The notes beneath the pieces are model-generated. The model was not told the origin of the DNA. It was given only the letters and a program-made list of their open reading frames with translations, and searched no databases. A stretch of DNA of 64,000 bases, taken from positions 186,001 through 250,000 of the forward strand of contig NZ_FRCS01000003.1 of the NCBI RefSeq assembly GCF_900143005.1, written 5' to 3'. This DNA is from Cryptosporangium aurantiacum (lineage in GTDB: Bacteria; Actinomycetota; Actinomycetes; Mycobacteriales; Cryptosporangiaceae). The stretch's first letter is position 1; each line of letters starts with the position of its first letter. Position numbers and translations under genes: made by a program. Below are positions 32,515 through 40,916 of this stretch, piece after piece.

Positions 32515-33828
32515 TCACCGGGCCGACCGGATCGGCAGCGCGAGGAGAGCGCCGAGTACGGCGAACAGACCCGCGGCGAGGTAGAGCGCGTCGTAGTTCT
32601 TATCGGCTCCGGAGCCGATCGCCAGGAAGACCGGTGCGATCAGCGGCGCCCCGGCGTGCGCGAGTTGCAGGGCGACCTGGGTCATGCCGACGTACCGCCC
32701 GGCGCCCTCGCGGTCGGGCAGAACGTCGAGCATCAGGGCCGTGTCGGCCGAACCAAACACCCCGATGCCGAGGTTCATCAGCGCCATGCCCGCGTAGAAC
32801 AGTGGTAGGCCGTCCGCGAGCACAACGAGGATCATCCCGGCGAGGAAGAAGGCCGCTGCGGCGAGCAGGACGGGCTTGCGCCGGCCTACCCGGTCGCTCA
32901 GCCAGCCACCGCCCAGCGCGCCGACGATCATCGCCAGCACCCCGACGCCACCCGAGATCGCGAGCGTGCTGCCCGCGTCGGCGACCGGAACCCCGAGAAG
33001 TTGCGCGACGTAGAACGAGGTGAACGTGGTGGCGAGGTAGATCCCCGCGGTGAAGAAGAACCGTACGAACCAGTTGATCGAGAAGTCGCGTTCGCGTGTG
33101 AAGCTGAAGCGGTAGCTGGACACGAGCGCCCGCAGCGACAGGGGCGTATCCGTGACCTGGTTGCGGCTGTCGGTGTCGTTGAAGAAGAGAACGAACGGAA
33201 TGGTCAGGACCAGCCCGAGCAGACCGGGGATGAGGAACAGCAGCAGGTCGTTGCGGCTCACCGCGCCCGCCAGCACCGACCCGACGATCGGGCCCAGCGC
33301 CGCGAGGAAGCCGGCGATGCCGGACACCTTGCCGCGCTGGCTCTCCCCCAGCCAATCCGCGTGGCTCATCCCGATCAGCACACCGACCTGGCCCCAGGTC
33401 GCCATCGCCAGGACCCAGCCGACGCCCAGCACGAGGACGTTCGGCGCGAACGCCATGACCAGCAAGGCCGGCATGCCGGCGAGCGCCGCGCCGAGGATCC
33501 AGGGACGGCGGCGGCCGAAGCGGCTCCGGGTGCGGTCGCTGAGCTGTCCGTACACCGGGCCGGCCAGGAGAGCCACCACCGCGCCGATGCCGGTCAGGTA
33601 GCCCAGGTTCTGCTCCCGTCCGGGCGTCAGGTCCTCGACGCGGATCGCCAGTGAGAGCACCACCGGGGTGACGTAGGCGAGCTGCGCTCCGAACGAGGCG
33701 ATCAGGCTCAACCAGAGGAACTGCCGCGACGCTCGGCGTTCGGGCGCCGGGCCAGCTGCTGCTCCCGGAGGCAGCGCTCCGTTCGGCGGCTCGGCTACGA
33801 GGGCCCCGGCGGTGTCCGGAACGGCCAT
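32515..33828 (-). CDS. MFS transporter, probable glycoside or sugar uptake
   Basis: Major facilitator protein of 437 residues with 12 predicted membrane helices. The cytoplasmic motif GQLSDRTRSRFGRRRP between helices 2 and 3, and GGWLSDRVGRRKP between 8 and 9, are clear. The N-terminal 30 residues are polar and proline/alanine-rich. ATG 33828 follows AAGGAG by 6 bases. The promoter at 33894-33942 carries the shared LacI-type operator, which places it in the glycoside regulon rather than in drug efflux. The loop motif with SRFGRRRP resembles sucrose/glycoside symporters (SLC45/GPH-like). Import of an intact glycoside is likely but not shown. Confidence 0.88.
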   Translation of the reverse strand: MAVPDTAGALVAEPPNGALPPGAAAGPAPERRASRQFLWLSLIASFGAQLAYVTPVVLSLAIRVEDLTPGREQNLGYLTGIGAVVALLAGPVYGQLSDRTRSRFGRRRPWILGAALAGMPALLVMAFAPNVLVLGVGWVLAMATWGQVGVLIGMSHADWLGESQRGKVSGIAGFLAALGPIVGSVLAGAVSRNDLLLFLIPGLLGLVLTIPFVLFFNDTDSRNQVTDTPLSLRALVSSYRFSFTRERDFSINWFVRFFFTAGIYLATTFTSFYVAQLLGVPVADAGSTLAISGGVGVLAMIVGALGGGWLSDRVGRRKPVLLAAAAFFLAGMILVVLADGLPLFYAGMALMNLGIGVFGSADTALMLDVLPDREGAGRYVGMTQVALQLAHAGAPLIAPVFLAIGSGADKNYDALYLAAGLFAVLGALLALPIRSAR

Positions 33829-33893
33829 GCGAACTCCTTCGTCCGTGCACCAGGAGATCGGCGGTCGCGCACGATTTCTTGGGTGTTTCGGCT

Positions 33894-33942
33894 ATTAACG
33901 CGAGGCGAATCGGAGGCGAGCAATCAGTTGCCACCGGTTGCC
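33894..33942 (-). promoter_or_regulatory. Promoter with shared LacI-type operator for the MFS gene
   Basis: Minus strand: GGCAAC (33942-33937), 4 bp, then GGCAACTGATTGCTC (33932-33918). TTGCTC (33923-33918) as -35, 18-bp spacer, GTTAAT (33899-33894) as -10. A further GGCAAC lies at 33948-33943. The site overlaps the end of the upstream ABC ATPase gene (stop at 33924), as the GH1 site overlaps larC. Confidence 0.75.
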
Positions 33943-34766
33943 GTTGCCGCAGCGCGCTGCCGTTCTGCGCGCCGCGCCGCCTGCTGTTCCGGGTCGGCGA
34001 CCGGCGCCGCGAGCAGTAGTCGCTGCGTGTAGGGGTGCTCCGGACGTGCGGTGACCGTGTCGGCGTCGCCGGTCTCCACCAGGTCGCCGCGGTAGACCAC
34101 CGCGACCCGGTGGCTGACGTGCCGCACGACCGCCAGATCGTGAGAGACGAACAGGTAGGCGACCCCGGTGCGGCGCTGGACGTCGATGAGCAGGTCCAAC
34201 ACCCGCGCCTGGGTCGAGAGGTCCAGGGCGGAGACCGGCTCGTCGCAGACGATCAGCGTCGGCTCCGGTGCGAGCGCCCGCGCGATCGCGACCCGCTGCC
34301 GCTGGCCGCCGCTGAATTCCCGCGGTAGCCGCTCGGAGGCGTTGGCGGGTAGCCCTACCTGGTCGAGCAGCGTGGCGACCCGCGCCCGCGCCTGTCTCGC
34401 CTCCATGCCCTGCGCGATCAGCGGCTCGCTCAGGATGTCCCCGATCAGCATCGACGGGTTGAGCGAGGTGTACGGGTCCTGGAACACCACTTGGAGATGC
34501 CGGGCGAGGCGCCGCCGCTGCGGCGCGGACGCACGCGTGATGTCCTCGCCATCGAAGGTGATGCGCCCCCCGCTCGGGCGCACGAGCCCGAGTACGGCCC
34601 GGCCGATCGTCGTCTTACCCGACCCCGACTCGCCGACCACCCCCAGGCACTCGCCCGGGGCGATCGTCAGCGAGACACCGTGGAGCACCTCGCGCGGCCG
34701 GGCGCGGAAGCCCCGTCCGGGGTACGTCACGCGCAGGGCGTCGATCTCCAGCAGCGGCGCGCTCAT
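33924..34766 (-). CDS. Oligopeptide/glycoside ABC importer ATPase (OppF/DppF type)
   Basis: ABC ATPase of 280 residues: Walker A GESGSGKTT (about 44-52), Q-loop VFQDPYTSLNPSM, signature FSGGQRQRV, Walker B LIVCDEPVSALD and the H-loop FVSHDL. The C-terminal HPYTQRLLLAA segment is diagnostic for the Opp/Dpp group. ATG 34766 overlaps the preceding gene stop (ATGA). It is the last gene of binding protein - DppB - DppC/DppD fusion - DppF. The operon promoter region carries the shared operator at 39220-39243, so despite its peptide-like family the importer probably carries an oligosaccharide or glycoside. Confidence 0.93.
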   Translation of the reverse strand: MSAPLLEIDALRVTYPGRGFRARPREVLHGVSLTIAPGECLGVVGESGSGKTTIGRAVLGLVRPSGGRITFDGEDITRASAPQRRRLARHLQVVFQDPYTSLNPSMLIGDILSEPLIAQGMEARQARARVATLLDQVGLPANASERLPREFSGGQRQRVAIARALAPEPTLIVCDEPVSALDLSTQARVLDLLIDVQRRTGVAYLFVSHDLAVVRHVSHRVAVVYRGDLVETGDADTVTARPEHPYTQRLLLAAPVADPEQQAARRAERQRAAATATGGN

Positions 34767-36535
34767 TCGGGGTCCGTTCCGACGACGACGGCGGGAGTAT
34801 CCGTCCGCACGGTGTCCTGGTCGAGGATCGCGCCGAGCAGTTGCCGGGTGTACGGGTGCTGCGGCGCGCGGAATGTGTCCACGGTCGTCCCCGATTCGAC
34901 GATCGCTCCGTTCCGCATGACGGCGAGGCGTCCGCAGGCGTCGGCGACGACGCCGAAGTTGTGCGTGACGAGCAGGACCGCCATCCCCAACTCCTGCTGG
35001 AGGTCCCGGAGCAGGTCGAGGATCTCCGCCTGCACGGTGACGTCGAGGGCGGTGGTCGGTTCGTCGGCGATCAGGAGTTGCGGCCTGCTCGCCACGGCGC
35101 CGGCGATCAGGACCCGCTGCGCCATGCCGCCGGAGATCTGGTGCGGGTAGGAGGCGAAGGTGTGTTTCGGGTCCGGGATCCCGACCCGGCCCAGCAGCGC
35201 GAGCGCGCGGTCCCGCGCCTCTCGGCGGGATACCCCCGACGCAGCGCGGATGCCCTCGACGAGCTGGGCCCCGACGGTGAACGACGGGTCGAGGTTCGAC
35301 ATGGGCTCCTGCGGGACATACGCGATCGATCGGCCGCGCAGCCGGCGGAGTTCCCGCTCGCTCAGCCTGAGCAACTCGCGTCCCGCGAACCGGATCGAGC
35401 CACGCAGCACGACCGCTTCGGCCGGCAGCAGACCGAGTACCGCGAAGGCGGTCTGGGACTTGCCGGATCCGGACTCGCCGACGAGGCCGAGCGTCTCGCC
35501 CGCGTCCAGCCGCAGCGAAACGCCGGTCAGTACTTCGGTCAGTTCGCCGGACGGTGTCGGGTACGCGAGCGTCAGGTCGTCGACGACCAGCAGCGAGTCG
35601 TCTTCGGCTGCCGTTGTCGCGACCGCGGGACGGCGTTCGGGCACGGTGAGCTTCGCCGGCGTGAGCTTGACGCCTTCCAGGGTGTCGCGCAGGGCGTTGC
35701 CCAGCAGGACCAGCGATGCGGTCATCAACCCCAGCAGAAGGCTGGGCCAGAGGAACTGCAACGGCTCCGTGTAGAGATTGGTGAACCCCTCGGAGATCAT
35801 CGCGCCGAAGCTGGGGACGGTCGTCGAGCCGACACCCAAGAACGCGAGCCCCGATTGGAGGGCGATCGACGTACCGGCCATGAACGCGGCGGCGATGACG
35901 ATCGGACCTCGGACGACGACCAGCACGTGCCGGCCGAGGATGCGCAGGTTGGAGAGACCGGAGACGCGGGCGGCGTCGACGTACAACTCGTTCTTCACGC
36001 CGACGACCAGGTTGCGGACCAAGCGGTAGATGCCTGGCGAGAGCAGGACACCGAAGATCAGCATCGTGGCCCGGAAGTCGCCGTGGGTCACCGGCAGCAG
36101 AACGATGAGCAGCAACAGACCGGGGAAGGTCATCAGAAGGCTGAAGATCCACTCGGTGAGACCACCGATCCGGCGGCCGAAGTAGCCGCCGATCAGCCCG
36201 AAGGTCACCCCGATGGTGAGGGCCACGCTGGCGCCGATCAACGCCGACACCACGCTCGTGTTGATCGAGTGCAGGAGCCGGGACAGGATGTCGCGTCCGC
36301 TCTGGTCACCACCGAGCGGATAGCCCGGCGTGCCGGGCCCGGCGTTGATCGCATCCAGCGAGGCTTCGTTCGGGCCGTGTTCGGCAAGTACTGACGCCAG
36401 CGCGCCCAGCACGACGACGACCAGCAGCAACGAGGCCGTGATCACTGCCTGGGGGTCCTTCACCAGCTTGCGGAGTACGGAAGTGCGGGCCGGCACGGTG
36501 AGCCCTGGGTCCTCCGCCAGAATCTCGACGCTCAC
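34763..36535 (-). CDS. Fused ABC importer permease (DppC) and ATPase (DppD)
   Basis: A single 590-residue protein joining two normally separate subunits. Residues about 1-285 are a DppC-type permease: first helix near 25-45, LGGDQSGRDILSRLLHS periplasmic part, then five helices with the EAA-like loop YVDAARVSGLSNLRILGRHVLP-like sequence. Residues about 310-590 are a DppD-type ATPase with Walker A GESGSGKSQ, QEPMSNLDPSF, ISGGMAQRV, LLIADEPTTALDV and THNF, ending in the HPYTRQLLGA tail. The joint is a short Pro/Ala linker. Such fusions are known in some actinobacterial peptide-type importers. GTG 36535 overlaps the DppB stop. Confidence 0.92.
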   Translation of the reverse strand: MSVEILAEDPGLTVPARTSVLRKLVKDPQAVITASLLLVVVVLGALASVLAEHGPNEASLDAINAGPGTPGYPLGGDQSGRDILSRLLHSINTSVVSALIGASVALTIGVTFGLIGGYFGRRIGGLTEWIFSLLMTFPGLLLLIVLLPVTHGDFRATMLIFGVLLSPGIYRLVRNLVVGVKNELYVDAARVSGLSNLRILGRHVLVVVRGPIVIAAAFMAGTSIALQSGLAFLGVGSTTVPSFGAMISEGFTNLYTEPLQFLWPSLLLGLMTASLVLLGNALRDTLEGVKLTPAKLTVPERRPAVATTAAEDDSLLVVDDLTLAYPTPSGELTEVLTGVSLRLDAGETLGLVGESGSGKSQTAFAVLGLLPAEAVVLRGSIRFAGRELLRLSERELRRLRGRSIAYVPQEPMSNLDPSFTVGAQLVEGIRAASGVSRREARDRALALLGRVGIPDPKHTFASYPHQISGGMAQRVLIAGAVASRPQLLIADEPTTALDVTVQAEILDLLRDLQQELGMAVLLVTHNFGVVADACGRLAVMRNGAIVESGTTVDTFRAPQHPYTRQLLGAILDQDTVRTDTPAVVVGTDPE

Positions 36536-37473
36536 GCGACCCTCGCCTTCGGGTTGAGCCAACCGTTCGCCAGGTCGACGAGCAGGTTGACGGTCACCAC
36601 GAGCAGCACGCTGAACAACGTGATGCCCATGACCACGGGGATGTCGCCCTGCAACGACGCATCGAACGCGTACGAGCCGAACCCGGGCAACGCGAACACC
36701 TTCTCGATGATCAGCGCGCCACCCAGCATCGTGATGAACTCCAGCGAGAGCACGGTCAGCGCCGGACCGGCCGCATTGCGCAACGCGTGGCGCAGAACGA
36801 TCGAGCGGGTCGGGATCCCCCGCGCGCGCAGCGTCCGCACGTAGTCCTTGCGCAGCTCGCCGATCATCGTGCCGCGCACCTGGGCGGAGAGACTGGCGAT
36901 GCCACCGATCATCAAGGCGACGACGGGAATCGTGATCGTCTTCGCCCACTGCACCGGATCCTCGGACAGGCGGGTGAAGCCGGTGGCCGGCAGCAGCTTG
37001 AGCTTGATCGCGAACACGTAGACCAGCACGATCGCGATCAGCAGGCCCGGAACCAGGTAGCCGACGAGCGAGGCACCTTGAGCCAGCCGGTCGATCGCGC
37101 CCCCGCGCGCGGCCGCGAGAACGCCGAGCAGCACGCTCAGTACCGTGGTGATCACGAGCGCGACGACCACGACCGACAAGGTGACGCTCAACCGGGCCGC
37201 CACTGCCGGAGCGACCGGTTCGCTGGTGAAGTAGGACGTGCCGAAGTCGCCGCGGGCCGCGTGCGACAGCCAGTCCAGGTACTGCACGAGCACTGGGCGG
37301 TCCAGGCCCATCGCCGCCTTGCGGTCCGCGACGGCATCGGGTGTCGCCGCGCTGCCGAGCAGGTTGCGCACCACCCCGTCGAACGACGTGCTGAGCAGTA
37401 GAAACGTGATCAGGGTGACCAGCACCGCGAGCACGAGGCCGGTAGCGAACCGGCGCAGCATGTACAAGATCAT
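36532..37473 (-). CDS. ABC importer permease (DppB type)
   Basis: Permease of 313 residues with six membrane helices: N-terminal LRRFATGLVLAVLVTLITFLLL, a large external loop with DRPVLVQYLDWLSHAARGDFGTSY (about 58-82), and the cytoplasmic EAA loop DYVRTLRARGIPTRSIVLRHALRNA. This is the standard Opp/Dpp B subunit. It sits 70 bases after the binding-protein gene with a hairpin in the gap, and its stop overlaps the start of the DppC-DppD fusion. Partner specificity is set by the binding protein encoded upstream. Confidence 0.93.
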   Translation of the reverse strand: MILYMLRRFATGLVLAVLVTLITFLLLSTSFDGVVRNLLGSAATPDAVADRKAAMGLDRPVLVQYLDWLSHAARGDFGTSYFTSEPVAPAVAARLSVTLSVVVVALVITTVLSVLLGVLAAARGGAIDRLAQGASLVGYLVPGLLIAIVLVYVFAIKLKLLPATGFTRLSEDPVQWAKTITIPVVALMIGGIASLSAQVRGTMIGELRKDYVRTLRARGIPTRSIVLRHALRNAAGPALTVLSLEFITMLGGALIIEKVFALPGFGSYAFDASLQGDIPVVMGITLFSVLLVVTVNLLVDLANGWLNPKARVA

Positions 37474-37508
37474 GAGGTCTCTCGGGTTCTGCCAGAGGAG
37501 CGCGGGTT

Positions 37509-37532
37509 CCGGGCGACCGATCGGCCGCCCGG
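37509..37532 (-). terminator. Hairpin between binding-protein and permease genes
   Basis: CCGGGCG and CGCCCGG arms separated by 10 bases lie in the gap between the binding-protein stop (37543) and the permease start (37473). In ABC import operons such hairpins usually reduce downstream expression or stabilise the binding-protein message, rather than ending transcription fully. Confidence 0.4.
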
Positions 37533-37542
37533 GACGCGCGGG

Positions 37543-39096
37543 TTATGCGGTGGGGGCGAACGTCCGGATGGTCGTCATCGTGTTCGCGCCGGTGCCGAGG
37601 TACTCGATGCCCTTGGCCGTCGCCCAGTTCGTTCCGATGTAGAACAGCGGGGCGTTCAGCGCCTTCTCGACCGTCAGCCGGTTGATCTGCTGGTACAGCG
37701 CTGCGGACTTGGCCGGGTCCAGTTCGGTGCCGGCCTTGGTCATCAACGCGTCGAGCTCGGCGTCCGTGGTTCCGAACGGGTTGAGGAAGCCCTGGGGGCC
37801 GTAGTTGTCGAGCAGCTCGCGGTCGCTGGTGCTCAGCCCGACGATGAAGAAAATCATCGGATACTTCTTCGAGGCGACCGACGATGCGGTGTTCTGCGGC
37901 GGGACCGGGTCCCACTTCACCGTGATGCCGATGTCGGCGAGGCCCTGGTTGACCAGCGGTTCGAACGCCTTCGACACCGCGGTGCTCGGCATCGTGACCG
38001 CGAACCCGTTCGGGTAGCCCGCCTCGGCTAGCAGCTTCTTCGCCGCGGCCGGGTCGTACTTGTACGTGCTGTCCAGGGCCGCGTCGTATGCGACGCCCTT
38101 GGGATTGAACAGCTGCACGGACGCCTGACCGCTCCCCTGCAGGAACGTCTTGACGATCTTCTCCCGGTCGAACGCCATGTTGATCGCGCGCCGCACTCGC
38201 TCGTCCGCCAAGGGCTTGAGCAGCGTGCCGTTGCGGTCGGCGAGCACCAGCTCGGCGACCGCGGTCGCCTTGACCGTGCGCACGTCGAAACCGGCAGCCT
38301 TGGCCTGGGCGACCTGCGGATTCTCGACGTTGGCGACGTCGAGCTCGCCGGCCCGCAGAGCGTTGAAGCCCGCGGTCCGGTCCTGGATCACCCGGACGGT
38401 GAACCGCTCGAAGGGATACGCCTTGGCGTTCCAGTAGTCGTCGCGCTTCTTGAGCACGTACGTCGTTCCATTGACCGTGGCATCGTCGAGGACGTAAGGC
38501 CCGGAGCCAACCGGGTCCAGCGCCGTGCGCTTGTCGTTCAGCGTCTTCGGGTCACCGATGACACCGGTGGCGTACGCGAGGTTGGTCAGCAGCGACGGAT
38601 CCGGGGCGCTCAACGTGATCACGACCGTGCGGTCGTCCGGCGCGTCGATCGACGCGACCCTGGTGAGCTTGCCCTGCTGCTGTCCGGGTGTGGCCTTCGT
38701 CCGTTCCAGGGTGGCCTTGACCGCGGCGGCGTTGACCGGATCACCGGAGCTGAACTTCATGCCGTCGCGCAACGTGATCGTCAGCGTCCGAGCATCCTCG
38801 GAGTACTTCCAGCTCTCGGCGGCGTTGGGGTTCAGCGTGCCGTCGTTGTCGATGGAGAAGAGCGTGTCGTAGATCGAGCTCCACAGGTATGCCTGCTGAC
38901 CCTCCGCGAGCTGGGACGGGTCCAGCGAGAGCGGAGCGGTGAGCGTCGACAGGGTGAGGGAGGTCTTTCCGCCCGTGCCGCCGCCGTCGGAGTCGGAGCT
39001 ACCGGAGCAGGCGGTCGTGGCGAGGATGACGGCCGCGGCGAGGCCGGCGACGAGGCGCCGCCCTCTCCGTCGGGTTGCCGCCGGTCGAGTGAGCAC
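37543..39096 (-). CDS. ABC importer solute-binding lipoprotein, family 5
   Basis: Extracellular binding protein of 517 residues from solute-binding family 5. Signal sequence with lipobox ATTAC (Cys about 30) after an Arg-rich start, then a Ser/Gly linker. The family region shows LDPSQLAEGQ, LWSSIYDTLFSID, LAESWKYSEDARTLTITLRDGMKFSSGDPV-type strand (AAESWKYS...LRDGMKF), VGSGPYVL and RRAINMAFDREKI. GTG start with AAGGAG 8 bases upstream. Family 5 proteins are named for peptides and nickel but many bind oligosaccharides. Here the shared operator upstream (39220-39243) argues for a glycan or glycoside. Nickel binding is conceivable because a nickel enzyme is in the same regulon, yet NikA-type hallmarks are not evident. 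Confidence 0.92.
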   Translation of the reverse strand: MLTRPAATRRRGRRLVAGLAAAVILATTACSGSSDSDGGGTGGKTSLTLSTLTAPLSLDPSQLAEGQQAYLWSSIYDTLFSIDNDGTLNPNAAESWKYSEDARTLTITLRDGMKFSSGDPVNAAAVKATLERTKATPGQQQGKLTRVASIDAPDDRTVVITLSAPDPSLLTNLAYATGVIGDPKTLNDKRTALDPVGSGPYVLDDATVNGTTYVLKKRDDYWNAKAYPFERFTVRVIQDRTAGFNALRAGELDVANVENPQVAQAKAAGFDVRTVKATAVAELVLADRNGTLLKPLADERVRRAINMAFDREKIVKTFLQGSGQASVQLFNPKGVAYDAALDSTYKYDPAAAKKLLAEAGYPNGFAVTMPSTAVSKAFEPLVNQGLADIGITVKWDPVPPQNTASSVASKKYPMIFFIVGLSTSDRELLDNYGPQGFLNPFGTTDAELDALMTKAGTELDPAKSAALYQQINRLTVEKALNAPLFYIGTNWATAKGIEYLGTGANTMTTIRTFAPTA

Positions 39097-39194
39097 GGAT
39101 CACTCCTTTGTGATGCCGCCACGCCGAGGTGAGGCGCGGGCGGGTGAAGGCGTGGGCGAGGCCCTGCAGCGGGAGAGCCTCGCCGAGTCCGTGT

Positions 39195-39243
39195 AGGCAA
39201 GCAGCAGCGTGGAGACCTTGGCGATCGGTTGCCGCGAGTTGCC
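39195..39243 (-). promoter_or_regulatory. Shared LacI-type operator upstream of the dipeptide-type importer
   Basis: Minus strand: GGCAAC (39243-39238), 4 bp, GGCAACCGATCGCC (39233-39220). Both half-sites are exact and 10 bp in phase; the inverted arm is CGCC instead of TGCC. A -10 at the expected 18-bp distance (TTGCCT at 39200-39195) is poor, and CCTACA 3 bases further is an alternative. The regulated start is GTG 39096. Confidence 0.6.
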
Positions 39244-39282
39244 GCCGATGTTGTGCCGGTCACACCCGGGGTCGAATCGGCG

Positions 39283-39924
39283 CTATCCGCGCCCGAGCAG
39301 ATCCTTCGGGGGCACCGGGTCGCCCGGCAGCGGCGTACCCGGAACGACACGCATGCCGTCGAGCATCAGGATCAGCGCCCGTTCTACGAGGCGCTCGGAG
39401 GCGTCCTCGGCGTCGAACGGACGGTGCCGGAAGAACAACGACACGAGGAGCCCGATGTCCCCGACGCCGACGTCAGGCCGGAGCACGCCGTCCGACTGCG
39501 CCGTCCGCATCAGGTCGTCGACCAGCGCCAGCAACTCCTCGGCCGTCCGTCGGATCGCCGGGTCGTTCCGCGCGACCGTCCAGGCCTCCGGCGAATTCAG
39601 CAGCAGCCGGATGCTCACCCGCAGATCCGCCGACCGGAGCAGCAGCCGAACCAGCGCGTCCCAGGCAGTCCCTTCCTCCGCCACCGCAGCACGCGCATCC
39701 CGGTATGCCGCGGCGTAGGTCTCCTGCTGGACGACGTGGATCAGCGTCTCCCGATCGGGAAATCGCCGGTAGAGCGTTCCGACGCCGACGCCCGCCCGCC
39801 GTGCGATCTCCTCCATCGGCACCTCGGGGCCGTCGTCGACGAACAGCGCCTTTGCCGCGGCGATGATCTGGTCGCGATTGCGCTGGGCGTCGGCGCGCAA
39901 CCGGGCAGGGGCGGACGTCGTCAT
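39283..39924 (-). CDS. TetR-family transcriptional regulator
   Basis: TetR regulator of 213 residues. Helix-turn-helix NRDQIIAAAKALFVDDGPEVPMEEIARRAGVGVGTLYRRFPDRETLI near 12-58, a textbook match. The C-terminal part matches the SBD-type ligand domain (LLALVDDLMRTAQSDGVLRPDVGVGDI). ATG 39924 is preferred over an upstream ATG at 39948. It is divergent from the mycofactocin SDR at 40036, with a 23-bp palindrome between them, so it most likely represses that SDR and itself. Confidence 0.92.
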   Translation of the reverse strand: MTTSAPARLRADAQRNRDQIIAAAKALFVDDGPEVPMEEIARRAGVGVGTLYRRFPDRETLIHVVQQETYAAAYRDARAAVAEEGTAWDALVRLLLRSADLRVSIRLLLNSPEAWTVARNDPAIRRTAEELLALVDDLMRTAQSDGVLRPDVGVGDIGLLVSLFFRHRPFDAEDASERLVERALILMLDGMRVVPGTPLPGDPVPPKDLLGRG

Positions 39925-39984
39925 GCCCGAATTCTTCCAGCGAACCACTCGACGGGGACGAGGACGCCCGTTACGGTGCCCCGC

Positions 39985-40007
39985 AAGCGGAAGAAATCCT
40001 TCCGCTT
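39985..40007. promoter_or_regulatory. 23-bp palindromic operator between TetR and SDR genes
   Basis: AAGCGGAAG and CTTCCGCTT are perfect 9-bp inverted arms around AAATC. The site is centred in the 111-base divergent region, 29 bases before the SDR start at 40036. Length and symmetry fit a TetR dimer or pair of dimers. Confidence 0.7.
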
Positions 40008-40035
40008 ACCTCCCTTGACTGCGATAGGACCCCTG

Positions 40036-40839
40036 ATGGCCCGCATTGAGAACAAAGTCGTGCTCATCACCGGAGCCGCACGCGGCATGGGCCGCAGCCA
40101 TGCGCTCCGTCTCGCCGAGGAAGGCGCCGACCTGATTCTCGTCGACGTCTGCGCCCCCATCGACGGCATCGACTACCCGCTGAGCACAGAGGCGGATCTC
40201 GAGGACACCACCAAGGCAGTCGCCGCCCTCGGTCGGCGGGTCGTCGCCCGCATCGCCGACGTCCGCGACGTCGACACCCTGACCGCACTCGTCGCCGACG
40301 CCGTCGGCGAGCTGGGCGGTCTGGACGCCGCGGTCGCCAACGCGGGTGTCATCACCGCAGGGACCTGGGACCAGACCACGGCCGAGGACTGGCGCACCGT
40401 CGTCGACGTCAACCTGATCGGCATCTGGAACACCTGCGCCGCGGCGATTCCCCACCTGATCGCGCGTGGCGGCGGGAGCCTGGTGAACGTCAGCTCGGCC
40501 GCCGGCCTCAAGGGCAGCCCGCTCCACACGCCCTACACCGCAGCCAAGCACGGCGTCGTCGGCCTGAGCCTGGCACTGGCCAACGAGCTGGCCGTCCATC
40601 AGATCCGGGTCAACACCGTCCACCCGACGGGAGTGGCGACCGGCATGGTGCCCCCCGGTCTCTTCGAGCTTCTCGTGGAGCAACGCGCCGACCTGGGGCC
40701 GATTTTTCAGAACGCGCTGCCGGTGCAGGTGGTCGAGGCCGTCGACATCAGCAACGCGGTGCTCTACCTCGTCTCCGACGAGTCGAGGTACGTCACCGGA
40801 ACTCAGCTGAAGGTGGACGCCGGCGTCACGATCCGCTGA
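40036..40839 (+). CDS. Mycofactocin-coupled SDR family oxidoreductase
   Basis: A 267-residue short-chain dehydrogenase of the mycofactocin-type branch: VVLITGAARGMGRSHALRLAEEG at the N-terminus, the group-specific insertion DVCAPIDGIDYPLSTEADL, ANAGVITAG, catalytic Ser in NVSSAAG, YTAAKHGVVG (Tyr/Lys) and the VNTVHPTGVATGM segment. It would oxidise a secondary alcohol, as carveol dehydrogenase and relatives do. ATG 40036 is 6-10 bases after a modest GGAC. It is the second such SDR in the window, about 8 kb from the first, with its own TetR and palindrome. A strong terminator separates it from the convergent P450 gene. Confidence 0.92.
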   Translation: MARIENKVVLITGAARGMGRSHALRLAEEGADLILVDVCAPIDGIDYPLSTEADLEDTTKAVAALGRRVVARIADVRDVDTLTALVADAVGELGGLDAAVANAGVITAGTWDQTTAEDWRTVVDVNLIGIWNTCAAAIPHLIARGGGSLVNVSSAAGLKGSPLHTPYTAAKHGVVGLSLALANELAVHQIRVNTVHPTGVATGMVPPGLFELLVEQRADLGPIFQNALPVQVVEAVDISNAVLYLVSDESRYVTGTQLKVDAGVTIR

Positions 40840-40868
40840 CATCCGGCCGCTGATCCGAACCGGTCGTG

Positions 40869-40909
40869 ACCGGAGCGGCATCGCGGCCGTGCCGCGATGC
40901 CGCTCCGGT
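40869..40909. terminator. Very strong bidirectional terminator
   Basis: Perfect 18-bp inverted repeat, left arm ACCGGAGCGGCATCGCGG, 5-base loop CCGTG, between the convergent SDR (stop 40839) and P450 (stop 40917) genes. It is the longest perfect hairpin I see in the window. Confidence 0.8.
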
Positions 40910-40916
40910 CCCCGAT

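Noticed and set aside
39073-39090. Additional GGTTGCCGCCGG near the start of the binding-protein gene
   Set aside because: Lies inside the signal-peptide coding region, lacks the phased second half-site and palindrome arm, so not counted as an operator.
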